The notes: generated from the sequence alone by a model not told the origin. A DNA stretch of 64,000 bases from Shewanella phaeophyticola (GCF_025398315.1 NZ_JAODOQ010000001.1:1302001-1366000), one strand, 5' to 3'; counted from the stretch's first letter, positions 1-8,984 are shown. Translations and numbers: made by a program.

Positions 1-2019
1 CATCAAGTGTCACTGTTATTGATGTGCAGCAATTAGAAGATGAAGGCGCACAACATTTTGAAGACGTGCTTAATTCCATCGCCAATTTTAACTGGTCAGG
101 TGGCAGCTCACGTCCTAAGTATTTCCAAATTCGCGGTGTCGGTGAGCAAGAACAATACCAAGGCGCACCAAACTCATCAGTTGGCTTTGTGGTCGATGAC
201 ATTGATTTATCAGGGCTTGGCATGGTGTCGAGCATGTATGATATGCAGCAAGTTGAAGTGCTGCGTGAATCGCAAGGGACGCAATACGGTGCCAATGCAC
301 TAGCTGGGTTAATTTACCTCAAAAGTAATGATCCGACTGATTCTTTTGAGCATGGCATTAAAGTCAGCTTGGGCGATGACGACTTACGCACTTTTTCAGG
401 TTTTAGCTCTGGAGCCATTAAATGATACAGGCAAGTTGTTATATCGCGTGTCTATAGAGCAACATAATCAAAATGGTTACCGTGATAATGTATACCTAAA
501 CAGCGACGACACCAATCAACGTGATGAACTAAGCGCCCGTGCTAAATTACGTTGGTATGCCAGCGACGATTTACAAATTGATTTAACCTTACTACATGCC
601 AATTTTGATAATGGCTACGATGCCTGGACACTCGATAACAACAGCAGTAATACTTTAACCGACCAACCGGGTATCGACACTCAAGAAACCACCGGCGCAG
701 GGCTTAAATTTATTTATACTGGCGCAAAGGGATTTGACCTTACCTCGCTAACATCAATAGCACAAACAGACCATCATCATGCTTATGACGGTGACTGGGC
801 AAATCCAGATTACTGGGCAAGCAAAGAATGTACAGCCTATGACGATGATTATAATGTCACTGGCAGCGAACCGTGTGAATATGATTATATCTGGGATAAA
901 GAAGGCGATCGTCAAACGCTTACCCAAGAGTTTCGTTTATCGTCAAAAGATGCTGGGCGGATTTTTGCAGGCTCAACGGATTGGTTAGTTGGGGTATATA
1001 TGATGAACCTCAATGAAGATAATGACTTGTATTCAGAGTACAACACTTGGCCAGACGAAGTGTTGCAGTCGAGCTACGAAGCTACAAATTATGCCGTCTT
1101 TGCTCAGTTAGACAGCCAGTTAGGCAATGACTATTTGTTATCTACCGGTTTGCGATTTGAGCGCCGTGACAGCGAGTACCGCGACAGCAATAACGACGAT
1201 TTTGACCCGTCAGAAAACATGTGGGGAGGCCATGTTGCTTTATCAAAAGCGATGAATAGCAACCATAATGCTTATGCCCGTATTGCGCGAGGTTATAAAG
1301 CGGGTGGCTTTAATATGACGTTGCCCACTGAGCTTGCCAACAAAAAAGAGTTTGATACTGAGATTTTGTATAACTATGAAATCGGCATGAAGTCGACTTG
1401 GTTAAACGGTCAGGTTGATTCTACGCTAGCGATATTCTTTATGGATCGTGAAGATCAACAAGTGTCTGCGTCTTTACAAGATCCTGATAACCCACAACGA
1501 TTTATTTTATTTACTGAAAATGCCGGTAGTTCGCAAAATTACGGTGCAGAGCTGGATGCTAAGTGGTACGTTACAGAAAACATCGAGTTTTATGGCAGTG
1601 TAGGTTGGTTAGAAACCGAATACGGTCAGTATGAATACAGCGACAAATACGGCTCAGTTGTGGATTTATCTGGCCGCGAACTCGCTCATTCGCCGCAATT
1701 TACCTACAGTGCTGGCGTGACTTATGTTGCCGACTCAGGTTGGTTTGCTAACCTTAATGCCAGTGGTAAAAGTGAGTTTTATTACTCAGACAGCAATGAA
1801 TCAACCTCAGACGCCTACACCATTTATAATGCTCGTATCGGCTATGAAACCGTAACGTGGTCTGCTTATTTATGGGGCAGAAACTTATTTGATAAAGAAT
1901 ACGGTGTGCGCGGGTTCTACTTTGGTAACGAACCCGATTTAGATTGGGCCGACAAGCAATACATACGTTATGGCGATCCTCGTCAGGTGGGCGTTACATT
2001 CGATTATAAGTTTATGTAA
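1..2019 (+). pseudogene. TonB-dependent outer-membrane receptor, probably for thiamine or a precursor; 5' end outside window, one frameshift
   Basis: The gene enters from the left edge already in frame. Residues up to about position 410 form a plug domain (QIRGVGEQEQYQ, VEVLRESQGTQYGANALAG), and the rest is a beta-barrel rich in Tyr, Asn and Asp that ends in an aromatic-rich strand. The reading frame changes at 411-416 (GGAGCC). Restoring GGGCC there gives the usual SGPLNDTG joint of this receptor family and one continuous frame. It heads a run with a YkoF-like protein, a PnuT-type permease and a kinase, a set known to serve thiamine uptake, so thiamine is the inferred substrate. A TPP riboswitch would be expected upstream, outside the window. 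Barrel identity is firm; substrate is inference. Confidence 0.85.
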
Positions 2020-2068
2020 GTTCAACAGCGGTACCACCCGGTGCCGCATACTTTTTAGGATATGAGCA

Positions 2069-2329
2069 ATGAAATTAACCGCTGAAATTAGTATGTATCC
2101 CTTTAATGAAAACTATCTTGACCCGATAAAATGGTTTATTGGTCGTGTTGATAGTTACAACAATATTGAGCGTGTCACCAACGCCATGGCAACACAAATA
2201 TGTGGTGAATACGCTGATGTGATGTCAATGCTGGCCATTGAAATGCAAGCTGCTCACGATAAGTGGGGCAAAGCCGTGTTTGTATGCAAATTTATTGGCG
2301 GCGAACTTAACCTAAGCCATAGCGAATAA
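2069..2329 (+). CDS. YkoF-like thiamine/hydroxymethylpyrimidine-binding small protein
   Basis: An 86-residue cytosolic protein with no signal peptide. It opens with a strand (KLTAEISMYPFNENYLDPI) and has a helix ending in a conserved CGEYADVM segment, the layout of the YkoF / MTH1187 fold, in which small proteins bind thiamine or its pyrimidine moiety. It lies 49 bases after the TonB receptor and ends 5 bases before the permease start, so it is in the same operon. The start ATG at 2069 follows an AGGA ribosome binding site. Family assignment rests on pattern recognition plus context; the ligand is inferred. Confidence 0.6.
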   Translation: MKLTAEISMYPFNENYLDPIKWFIGRVDSYNNIERVTNAMATQICGEYADVMSMLAIEMQAAHDKWGKAVFVCKFIGGELNLSHSE

Positions 2330-2334
2330 CCCTA

Positions 2335-3012
2335 ATGAACGAGATGATTTTAGCCTTTCAGCAAGCTTTTAACGAAGCATCGGTAATGACCTTCTGGGAG
2401 GCTATCGCGGTCATGCTTGCGTTGGCTTATCTTATTTTGGCAATGCGCACTAATATTTGGTGTTGGTCGGCCGCTTTTCTGAGCACAGCAATTTATACCG
2501 TTCTATTTTGGAATGTGTCGTTACTGATGGAGTCGGTGCTCAATATTTATTATATGGGCATGGCCGTTTATGGTTATTGGTTGTGGTTGCATGTGCCGAC
2601 TACGCAACAATCTCAGCAATACAGCGTTAGTTCTCAACTTATGATTACCAGTTGGTCACTTAAAACCCATAGCATCGTCATTGCCGTGACATCCTTGGTG
2701 TCTGTTATTGTTGGCTACGCAATGGCAAATTATACTTCTGCGGCTTTTCCTTATATTGACGCAGCAACAACCTGTTTTGCAGTGGTCACTACCTATTTAG
2801 TCGCCAAAAAGGTGCTCGAGAACTGGCTCTATTGGGTGATTATCGATGTAGTATCCATCTACCTTTACTTCCAAAAAGGGTTAATGTTAACTTCAGGTTT
2901 GTTTATTTTATATGTCGCGATGGCCGTAGCAGGTTACCTGATGTGGCGTAAAAAATACCAACACACGGTGGTAGAGCAAGATAAGGTTTCTCAACAAGCA
3001 ATTAGTGTATAA
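2335..3012 (+). CDS. pnuT: PnuC-family permease, thiamine type (PnuT)
   Basis: A 225-residue integral membrane protein with about seven or eight hydrophobic segments. It has the PnuC signatures W-x-W-x(2)-A near residue 42 (IWCWSAAFLSTAIY) and a central YYMGMAVYGYWLWL segment, followed by a C-terminal NWLYWVIIDVVSIYLY motif. PnuC proteins import vitamin precursors by facilitated diffusion with trapping by a cytosolic kinase. The next gene encodes a kinase, and the neighbours are a TonB receptor and YkoF-like protein, so the thiamine-specific subgroup fits best. Nicotinamide riboside is the alternative but no NadR-like gene is present. Confidence 0.85.
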   Translation: MNEMILAFQQAFNEASVMTFWEAIAVMLALAYLILAMRTNIWCWSAAFLSTAIYTVLFWNVSLLMESVLNIYYMGMAVYGYWLWLHVPTTQQSQQYSVSSQLMITSWSLKTHSIVIAVTSLVSVIVGYAMANYTSAAFPYIDAATTCFAVVTTYLVAKKVLENWLYWVIIDVVSIYLYFQKGLMLTSGLFILYVAMAVAGYLMWRKKYQHTVVEQDKVSQQAISV

Positions 3013-3048
3013 TCACAGCATTATCAGATTGTTATTTCGGTTAAGTTT

Positions 3049-4077
3049 ATGCCATCACCCTTACTCACGTTACCGAGTGAGTTAATTAATACTTTGCAGC
3101 AGGCCATGCCCGCTGCAAAGTATCACTCATTATTAACCCAATGCCGCGCTGTTAGCTTATTAAATACTGGGTTAAGTAACCAAAACTATCTACTGTCTTA
3201 CCTCACTGGCGACAAGGTGTTACGGGTTAATCAACGCCACAGTCATTGGTGTAATAGGGTGTTAGAAGTTGAATGTTGGCGTTCTGCTATCGCGGCAAAA
3301 ATCGCGCCGAAATTAGAATGGGTGAGTGACGACCACCAATTTTACTTAAGCGAATTTGTCGCTCAACCACAAGGTGATTGGAGCCAATTCTCATCAATGT
3401 TTGGCCACTCATCTGCTCGGCCATTGGCAGCGATGTCTCACCCCGATGTGGATGCGGTTACTTTGCTGACACAATTGTTTGCCTCGCTGAGTCAATTACC
3501 TGTACCGTCTAAAAGTATCACCGTTAGCGCCCAATGGCAGGAGTATGCCCTGCAACTTGCGCAATACAGTGCAGAACAAACTCAACCGCAGTGGCAACAA
3601 GCATGGCAACAACTGCAACGATTAAATGCCCGCGTAAGGCAGTGGTTATCACAACTAGAGTCTTGCATGTTATTGCCTATATTCTGTCATCGTGACGTAA
3701 CACCGCACAATTTACTATTAAGCTCTCCGTTGAGCTCGCAAAATAATCCAGGCCATATTGGCCAAGCTAAATTGTATTGTATTGATTACGAATACGCAGT
3801 TGCTAGCCATCCGTTATTTGATTTAGCCAGTGCCATAGCAACACATCAGTTAACAAATGAACAAGTAAATCAATTGACCCACAAGGTTATTGTGCAATAT
3901 TGTCAGATGGCGAGCTTAACTGACGTGGCAGCAGCCAAGGCGGCATTACCCGCAGCAATCAATTGTTTTTGGTTGTTTTCGGCAATGTGGGCGTTATTAA
4001 TGGCGGCGCAAGACACTGAACAGTCAACCCAATATATAGACTATTTTAATGATTATTTGGGGTATATTACCTTTTAA
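3049..4077 (+). CDS. Choline/aminoglycoside-phosphotransferase-fold kinase, probable thiamine kinase
   Basis: The 342-residue product has the APH-type kinase core: a nucleotide-binding start (LNTGLSNQNYLL, residues about 37-48), the catalytic Brenner motif FCHRDVTPHNLLL near residue 220, and a metal-binding CIDYEYAVASHPLFDLA further on. It is the last gene of the thiamine operon, 36 bases after pnuT. A kinase that phosphorylates incoming thiamine would trap it and drive PnuT-mediated uptake. E. coli ThiK has the same fold. Substrate assignment is from context; a choline or homoserine-type kinase is less likely here. Confidence 0.75.
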   Translation: MPSPLLTLPSELINTLQQAMPAAKYHSLLTQCRAVSLLNTGLSNQNYLLSYLTGDKVLRVNQRHSHWCNRVLEVECWRSAIAAKIAPKLEWVSDDHQFYLSEFVAQPQGDWSQFSSMFGHSSARPLAAMSHPDVDAVTLLTQLFASLSQLPVPSKSITVSAQWQEYALQLAQYSAEQTQPQWQQAWQQLQRLNARVRQWLSQLESCMLLPIFCHRDVTPHNLLLSSPLSSQNNPGHIGQAKLYCIDYEYAVASHPLFDLASAIATHQLTNEQVNQLTHKVIVQYCQMASLTDVAAAKAALPAAINCFWLFSAMWALLMAAQDTEQSTQYIDYFNDYLGYITF

Positions 4078-4124
4078 GGTTCACTCTGCTACTAACTGGA
4101 TTAGATTTTATTGAGGGATTCAAT

Positions 4125-4970
4125 GTGACCAAAAAGTTGCTTTTAGTACTGCTCTGTTCGCTGTTTTTTGTGGGGTGTTCAACAAAAGTCAGTTACTTCT
4201 TCTTAGACTGAGCCATCGAATGGGAAGTCGAAGAATATGTCGATTTAAATGCTGCTCAACAAGATAAATTCGACGAGGTAATAGAGCATTTTTTAGTGTG
4301 GCATAGAGAGCAAGAGCTACCACGCTATCGCGATCAATTGCAGTTGTTATCAGTACAAGCCAAGCAAAATACCTTAACGCCTGAGCTTTGGCAGCAACAA
4401 GTGACAATGGCTAAATCTCATTGGTATCGGATTTTTGATTTTGTCATGCCAGAACTGTTACCCATTATTGCCAGTTTTGATGATGACCAAGTGCAGCAAG
4501 TACTTAGTCAGCTTAAAAAAGAGCAACAAGAATTAGTGGATGAATATGCCGGTAAAGATCAGGCTGAGCTTATAAAAGACTCAAATAAGCGAATTGAAAA
4601 ACAACTCAAAGAGTGGACTGGCAGTGTTAGTGAAGTACAAAAAAACATTATTCATCAAGCCACTACTGAACGACTCGCCACACTTGATATGTGGTTAGAA
4701 TATCGTCATGAATGGCAACGCCAATTTGAACAAGCTTTGTTGCGACGCAGCGAAACCGAGTTCTTTACTGCGCAAATGACTCGTTTAATGACCGCTCCAG
4801 ACGAACTTAAGTCCCTCGTTTACCGCGACAAAGTCAATGAAAATACCCATAAGTTTGGTTCCATGCTCATTGCACTAAATCAAACATTCACTGATAAGCA
4901 ACGCCAACACTTTGATAAAAAATTAACCGAGCTTGTTGACGACCTCACCGAGCTTCACCTAGATAAATAG
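4125..4970 (+). pseudogene. DUF6279-type lipoprotein with an in-frame TGA
   Basis: Reading from GTG 4125, preceded by GAGGG, gives a lipoprotein signal peptide with lipobox VGCS near residue 18. Then comes YFFLD, a stop at 4209-4211, and AIEWEVEEYVDLNAAQQ onward to 4970 in the same frame. Proteins of this family carry Trp at the stop (LDWAIEW), so TGG has become TGA at a reconstructed GGGCC site (TGG GCC to TGA GCC). The rest is a long helical, Gln- and Glu-rich periplasmic domain of about 250 residues. It is one of only two lesions here without a length change. Function unknown. Confidence 0.75.
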
Positions 4971-5038
4971 CCCTACTTGAAATGTTTTATTGATTTAGCG
5001 GGTCTTTTAAGACACTAGACAATCAAAATGGGATATTT

Positions 5039-5632
5039 ATGCAGACGTTAATTGGGCTTTATCAACAATTTCTACAAGTGGTTAAGCATTCAGAAGGCTT
5101 AGCCGCTTTGGCGTTAAGGCTGTATCTCGCACCCGTATTAATGCAAGCAGGATACAATAAATTGTCGCATTTCGAAGACACTGCTGCTTGGTTTGGTAAC
5201 CCTGATTGGGGTTTAGGTTTACCTATGCCAGAGGTGATGACGGCATTGGCCGCAGGCACAGAGCTCTTTGGTGGAGCCCTGTTATTAATTGGTCTTGCAA
5301 CAAGATTAGTGGCTTTACCTATGATGATCACCATGCTGGTGGCTGCATTTGCGGTGCATTTACCTAATGGCTGGTTAGCGATTGCCGATGCTAGTTCATG
5401 GTTAGCGAACGAGAACGTGATTGCCTCAGCAGAAAAGTTAGCCGCGGCTAAATCTATTTTACAACAACACGGTAATTACGAATGGCTTACTAGTTCAGGT
5501 AATTTTGTCATTTTAAATAATGGGATTGAGTTTGCCATTACCTACTTATTTATGTTGTTAGCATTATTCGTAATAGGTGGTGGGCGTTACACCAGTGTGG
5601 ATTATTTTTTTAGCCGTCGCTTACTTAAGTAA
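5039..5632 (+). CDS. DoxX family membrane protein
   Basis: A 197-residue protein with four hydrophobic helices. The first holds RLYLAPVLMQAGYNKL, a DoxX hallmark, and the second ALAAGTELFGGALLLIGLATRL. DoxX-family proteins are inner-membrane proteins linked to quinone or thiol redox chemistry and, as HvfX, to small peptide maturation. No bufferin or hvfABC partners are next to it. The longer loop of about 60 residues between helices 3 and 4 resembles the Shewanella members. The start at 5039 has a GGGA ribosome binding site. A terminator follows at 5667. Confidence 0.8.
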   Translation: MQTLIGLYQQFLQVVKHSEGLAALALRLYLAPVLMQAGYNKLSHFEDTAAWFGNPDWGLGLPMPEVMTALAAGTELFGGALLLIGLATRLVALPMMITMLVAAFAVHLPNGWLAIADASSWLANENVIASAEKLAAAKSILQQHGNYEWLTSSGNFVILNNGIEFAITYLFMLLALFVIGGGRYTSVDYFFSRRLLK

Positions 5633-5666
5633 TTTTATTAACTCGGTTGATTAAATCGCTTCAATT

Positions 5667-5693
5667 AATCCCACCAAACTGGTGGGATTTTTG
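5667..5693 (+). terminator. Rho-independent terminator after the DoxX gene
   Basis: Perfect inverted repeat ATCCCACCA / TGGTGGGAT with a three-base loop, followed by a short T run. It separates the DoxX gene from the nitroreductase gene. Confidence 0.85.
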
Positions 5694-5731
5694 TTAATAT
5701 CGGTCACATCATTTTTTAAAGGATTGTGATC

Positions 5732-6280
5732 TTGGACGCAAAAGAATTGTTATTGACCCGTCAATCGACCCCACGTCTTGTCGCCCCAGCGCCAAATGCA
5801 GAACAACTGGCTTTTTTACTTGATGCTGGCGCAAGAGTGCCCGATCACGGCGCGCTAACTCCCTGGGAATTTATCATTGCGGTCGATGAGGGTTTAGCAA
5901 AACTGGCCGATATTTTTGTTGCCGCCGCCAAAGCACAGGGTGCAGATGAGGCCATGATAACTAAAGCTGGTAACATGCCATATCGTGCTCCTATGGTGAT
6001 TACCGTTGTGGCCAAAACGCAACAGCATGACAAAGTGCCGGCCATTGAGCAGCACATCGCAGCAGGTTGCGCCACCATGGCCATGCAACAAGCCGCATTC
6101 GCTTTAGGCATTGGTGCTGTGTGGCGCAGTGGTGATTTTGCTTTTAATGCTAATGTGAATGCCGCATTAGGATTAACTGAAATTGATCAAATTGTGGGCT
6201 TTTTATATGTCGGCACCCCAGCGGTGGTCGCACCCACTAAACCGCTTAAAAGTGGCCAGCAATTTTCGCGTTATTTGTAA
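5732..6280 (+). CDS. ydjA: Nitroreductase family protein, YdjA type
   Basis: FMN-dependent NAD(P)H oxidoreductase of the minimal YdjA class, 182 residues. The N-terminus MDAKELLLTRQSTPRL and the RVPDHGALTPWEF segment match E. coli YdjA closely. I choose TTG 5732 rather than GTG 5726 because the AAAGGA element ends at 5723, too near the GTG, and because YdjA begins MDA-ELL. The C-terminal GFLYVGTPA is the flavin-contacting strand. Native substrate unknown; the family reduces nitroaromatics in vitro. Confidence 0.88.
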   Translation: MDAKELLLTRQSTPRLVAPAPNAEQLAFLLDAGARVPDHGALTPWEFIIAVDEGLAKLADIFVAAAKAQGADEAMITKAGNMPYRAPMVITVVAKTQQHDKVPAIEQHIAAGCATMAMQQAAFALGIGAVWRSGDFAFNANVNAALGLTEIDQIVGFLYVGTPAVVAPTKPLKSGQQFSRYL

Positions 6281-6753
6281 GCTATGTAAGGTCATTTCCG
6301 CTCGACGTTAGGAGCCTTGGTCATCTTCATGTTGATGGCCTGCGGCCAATAACGTCGTGGCGCTTCGTCTCGTTTCAAACAGCATCTTAACTGGCTACAA
6401 ATGTCGAGTAGATATCCAGTTGCGGCTATGTCTCCCACCTTTATGCCGTTATAATTCCTTTGTGTAAAAAAGCCAGTCTTGGTCTCGTTATGTAATCACC
6501 AAAATTCTCGTTTTTATCCCAAGAACAAACTTAGTTTATTGAATTGGTTTATTTTTGTTCGAAAGTCATCTTTACATAAAGAGACCCAATCGTTCTCGGT
6601 TATTAACATTCTCGGTTTCACCTAGCCAAAAGGATGATTGATTCATGAAGGGTAAACTGATAAGTTGCTAAAATTATTAATAATTAAAGCTGTATGGATG
6701 TTGGGTTTTGGTGAGCTTCTCAGGATGTTTATCGGAATTCTCGCTAAAACGCT
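6281..6753. other. Gene-free left flank of the cassette region
   Basis: About 470 bases with no convincing gene. Reading forward, a short hydrophobic frame ends with a TGA at about 6769 (MLGFGELLRMFIGILAKTLL) but has no clear start or homologue. The block ends with GCTGTTAAAAG near 6751, which resembles the GTTRRRY core boundary seen in integrons and could be the left edge of the first cassette. No integrase gene is present. Confidence 0.4.
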
Positions 6754-6776
6754 GTTAAAAGTCATTTGAGGTAAAT

Positions 6777-7082
6777 ATGGAAATCAAACTCGAAGAAGAA
6801 TATGAGAATCTAGCTACGGAATGGCAATATCAGATGATCCTGCTTCTTAAAGAAAAGCTGAAGAAGAATGGTGTCAGCGATGAATCTGCAAAAGAAATAA
6901 TTGGCGAATTTACTTTTGATTTATCCATGCTTCATGATCAAGGGGAAATAAGGGTAGACGGTAAATCGTTTAACCCTAGAATCTGCTTTGACGATTTCGC
7001 AGGGAATTTGATAGGACCTGACGAAGAAACGAATCTCCATGAATACGCTTTCGGTAGTATTAGTGAAGCATTTGGCGAGTAA
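6777..7082 (+). CDS. Cassette-borne hypothetical protein
   Basis: A 101-residue acidic, soluble protein starting MEIKLEEEYENLATEW, with a GAGG ribosome binding site six bases ahead. It has no signal peptide or membrane segment and no motif I recognise. The pattern of a helix-rich N-terminus followed by an FNPRICFDDFAG stretch and an acidic tail would suit an immunity or antitoxin-like protein, but this is only a guess. An attC-like site begins six bases after its stop, the layout of a single-gene integron cassette. Confidence 0.7.
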   Translation: MEIKLEEEYENLATEWQYQMILLLKEKLKKNGVSDESAKEIIGEFTFDLSMLHDQGEIRVDGKSFNPRICFDDFAGNLIGPDEETNLHEYAFGSISEAFGE

Positions 7083-7087
7083 ACAGA

Positions 7088-7146
7088 TTTTAACAAGTAA
7101 AGGTATTGGACGCGAAAAAGCCGCGCCCATGCTTTAAGCGTTAAGT
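7088..7146 (+). repeat. attC-like recombination site 1 (59 bp)
   Basis: It starts with TTTTAAC, a near match to RYYYAAC, and ends GCGTTAAGT, an exact GTTRRRY. Inside are complementary GGACGCG and CGCGCCC arms and a TTTAAGCG shoulder. Length is that of a classical 59-base element. Confidence 0.75.
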
Positions 7147-7152
7147 GTCTAA

Positions 7153-7494
7153 ATGAATTACGACGAATATATTGAAGAGGCGAGGAAATATTCAAGTGAC
7201 GAAATAGTTGCTCGTCTAGAGTCGCATCTCATTAATTGGAAGTCTGATAATACGAATGCGGTAGAGCTAGCTGATTCAATCGAAAGGTTCTTCGGCAACT
7301 TTTGGATAACCAGTGAAGAAACTCATAGACGCCTTTATAAGCTCTGGTTTAGTTTCAAAGCAGAGGCAATTTCTTGCATCGGTGGCATGACTATGAACGA
7401 GAGGCTCTATTGGTTTGGGCTATTCGAGCGTTATGAAAGCGCCTCCGAAGCAGAACAACAGGTAATTTATGCAAAACTGTGTGCAAACACTTAA
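7153..7494 (+). CDS. Cassette-borne hypothetical protein
   Basis: A 113-residue soluble protein (MNYDEYIEEARKYSSDEIVA). Its ATG lies only six bases after the previous attC core and has no visible Shine-Dalgarno sequence, as is common for the first gene of an integron cassette. Its TAA stop is inside the next attC core (ACTTAAC). It is helical and rich in aromatic residues (RLYKLWFSF, RLYWFGLFERYE). I do not recognise the family; small proteins of this style are frequent in Vibrio and Shewanella cassette arrays. Confidence 0.7.
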   Translation: MNYDEYIEEARKYSSDEIVARLESHLINWKSDNTNAVELADSIERFFGNFWITSEETHRRLYKLWFSFKAEAISCIGGMTMNERLYWFGLFERYESASEAEQQVIYAKLCANT

Positions 7495-7563
7495 CTAGTC
7501 AAGGCAGCAACGCCACTTCGTGGCTGGACGCGCTAACGCGCGCCGCTGCTTGAGGCGTTACAC
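7489..7563 (+). repeat. attC-like recombination site 2
   Basis: The left core ACTTAAC fits RYYYAAC exactly, and the right end is GCGTTACAC. The arms AAGGCAGC and GCTGCTTGAGGCG are imperfect inverted repeats around a GC-rich centre (GGACGCGC / GCGCGCC). The preceding stop codon overlaps the left core. Confidence 0.78.
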
Positions 7564-7589
7564 GTACAGGGAATATCGAGGTACACATC

Positions 7590-7826
7590 ATGATCAAAAC
7601 AACACATATATCAATCCAATGTCCAGAATGTGGTCATACTGAATTTGAGCAACCAGATAATGTTCAAGATGATGACTTCGTAAAGTGTGATGGTTGCGGA
7701 TTTCAGATTATGCTTGCAGACTTAAAAGAAGTCGGTGTTGAGCAAGCAAAAGAAACCGTGATACCTGAAGCAAAGAAAGAAATTGAAAAAATGCTTAAAA
7801 AAGCATTCAAAGGCCGCTTGAAATGA
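7590..7826 (+). CDS. Small zinc-ribbon protein of the ECs_2282 type
   Basis: A 78-residue protein with two Cys pairs, CPECGHTEF at residue 11 and VKCDGCGFQI at residue 29, that together make a zinc ribbon. A charged Lys/Glu helix follows, ending KKAFKGRLK. This matches the family annotated as ECs_2282-type putative zinc-binding proteins, whose role is unknown. GAGG precedes the ATG. The stop overlaps the next start by four bases (ATGA), so the two genes are translationally coupled within one cassette. Confidence 0.75.
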   Translation: MIKTTHISIQCPECGHTEFEQPDNVQDDDFVKCDGCGFQIMLADLKEVGVEQAKETVIPEAKKEIEKMLKKAFKGRLK

Positions 7827-8293
7827 GCAAGTATGAAATTCTAAGCTTATTTATCTCGATTTTAGCTGTCGTTGTATCAGCTGTTTCTCTTGTCAGAACC
7901 AGAAAAATAGCCAAAGAACAGCTTGAACTGGAAAAAGTTACAGCGGAATTATCACGATTACAAATTGATTCTCTCAACGAAGAAAAGTCTAATAAGGAAA
8001 GGCCAAGCTTCAATGTCACACTGACCAAGCTAGGTAAATCATATAATTTCTATATCTCCAACACAGGTCAAGGTAGTGCATATAACGTAAACTTCGAGTT
8101 AATTGATTGCGAAGATAGCCCTCTTTGTAGTGACGTTACAGACAAGTTTCCACATCCTGAAATGAAGCCAAACTCACGAGTTAAACTAATTGCTGCAATA
8201 CACATGGGTAGCTCTCTGAAATATCAAGTAAGGGTTTCTTGGCAAAATAAAGAAGGTGAGAACTTCAATGAAATCCATTGGGTCACCATTTAA
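7823..8293 (+). CDS. Membrane-anchored hypothetical protein, partner of the zinc-ribbon gene
   Basis: A 156-residue protein with one N-terminal transmembrane helix (ILSLFISILAVVVSAVSLV), then a basic/coiled-coil segment (RKIAKEQLELEKVTAELSRL) and a C-terminal beta-rich domain with the FYISNTGQGSAYNV pattern seen in Ig-like cytoplasmic domains. It overlaps the zinc-ribbon gene by four bases and is followed by attC site 3. Pairing of a zinc ribbon with an anchored sensor-like protein could be a defence or toxin-type unit; nothing in the sequence proves it. Confidence 0.7.
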   Translation: MSKYEILSLFISILAVVVSAVSLVRTRKIAKEQLELEKVTAELSRLQIDSLNEEKSNKERPSFNVTLTKLGKSYNFYISNTGQGSAYNVNFELIDCEDSPLCSDVTDKFPHPEMKPNSRVKLIAAIHMGSSLKYQVRVSWQNKEGENFNEIHWVTI

Positions 8294-8296
8294 TGT

Positions 8297-8393
8297 ACGT
8301 ATCAAGGCATTTAAGAGTGATTCCCAACGCTTGGCATTTTGGCTTCGCTCAAGTATAGCCAAGCGTTACTCACTCCTTAATGCGGCGTTGAAC
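8297..8393 (+). repeat. attC-like recombination site 3 (about 97 bp)
   Basis: It ends GCGTTGAAC, an exact GTTRRRY. Long imperfect arms, GCATTTAAGAGTGA against TCACTCCTTAATGC, flank a second pair AACGCTTGGC / GCCAAGCGTT. The left core is degenerate. Its start lies three bases after the stop of the preceding gene. Confidence 0.72.
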
Positions 8394-8433
8394 TAAATAA
8401 CATGGCAACTAATAACATGGCCACCCACTCCAG

Positions 8434-8640
8434 CTGGTTTTAGCTAATAGTTGTCGACGTAAAAAGCTAAGCCAAATTCGACAACAAATACCAACCAAAA
8501 CCCTTAAAGACATTAAAATCACTGAGCAGTTAGGGCACTGGTGTTGTCCACAATGTGCCAATGGACGGCTAATGTTTATGGGGCTGGTGCCACTGCTCAC
8601 CATGTTAGCGCGTGAGGTAAAATTGAGTTTGTCAGGTTAA
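8434..8640 (+). pseudogene. IS91-family-like transposase C-terminal remnant
   Basis: The forward frame reads LANSCRRKKLSQIRQQI and then HWCCPQCANGRLMFM before a TAA at 8638-8640. This is the end of a Y1 (IS91-type) transposase, where a basic LANxxRxxxLxxIR helix is followed by a short Cys-pair segment. Everything upstream of 8434 is missing or out of frame, so only about 68 codons survive. It directly abuts attC site 3. Confidence 0.6.
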
Positions 8641-8984
8641 TCCCAATCTGTGTGGGAGTGTCAGCAAATAAAGCGGGCTTAGCTAATATTAAATTAGGTG
8701 AGGCGACACCCCATAACCTGATAGTGGAAAATCAGTAAATAAGGCAATAATTGAGAAATAGAAAGGATGAAAACCAACAAAACCTACCTTAAAAGGTGTA
8801 ATCAGAACAGACAATTAGCCGAAAGGTTGTACAAAATACCACTACCGCAAAAAAGCAAATTCCTATAGCATAAACTATACCGATTAATATGGATGTGGCA
8901 TCGGCCAAGTCCAACAAGCGATTTATGCCTTGCAAACTGCGCAACGCATAAATACTAAAACGTTAGCAATACAAGGAGAGTCTG
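8641..8984. other. Non-coding stretch, probable decayed IS91 end
   Basis: No supported gene. It begins with a small hairpin (CCCAATCTGTGTGGG) directly after the transposase remnant, the expected place for the terminal region of an IS91-type element. Near 8922-8950 an inverted pair TTTATGC / GCATAAA occurs, followed by ACGTTAGC, a possible degenerate cassette boundary. Confidence 0.35.

Noticed and set aside
4209..4211. TGA in the lipoprotein read as selenocysteine
   Set aside because: Relatives have Trp there, no SECIS-like hairpin follows, and the change fits the GGGCC pattern.
8409..8603. 64-residue reverse frame
   Set aside because: It is the shadow of the IS91-type transposase remnant on the forward strand.
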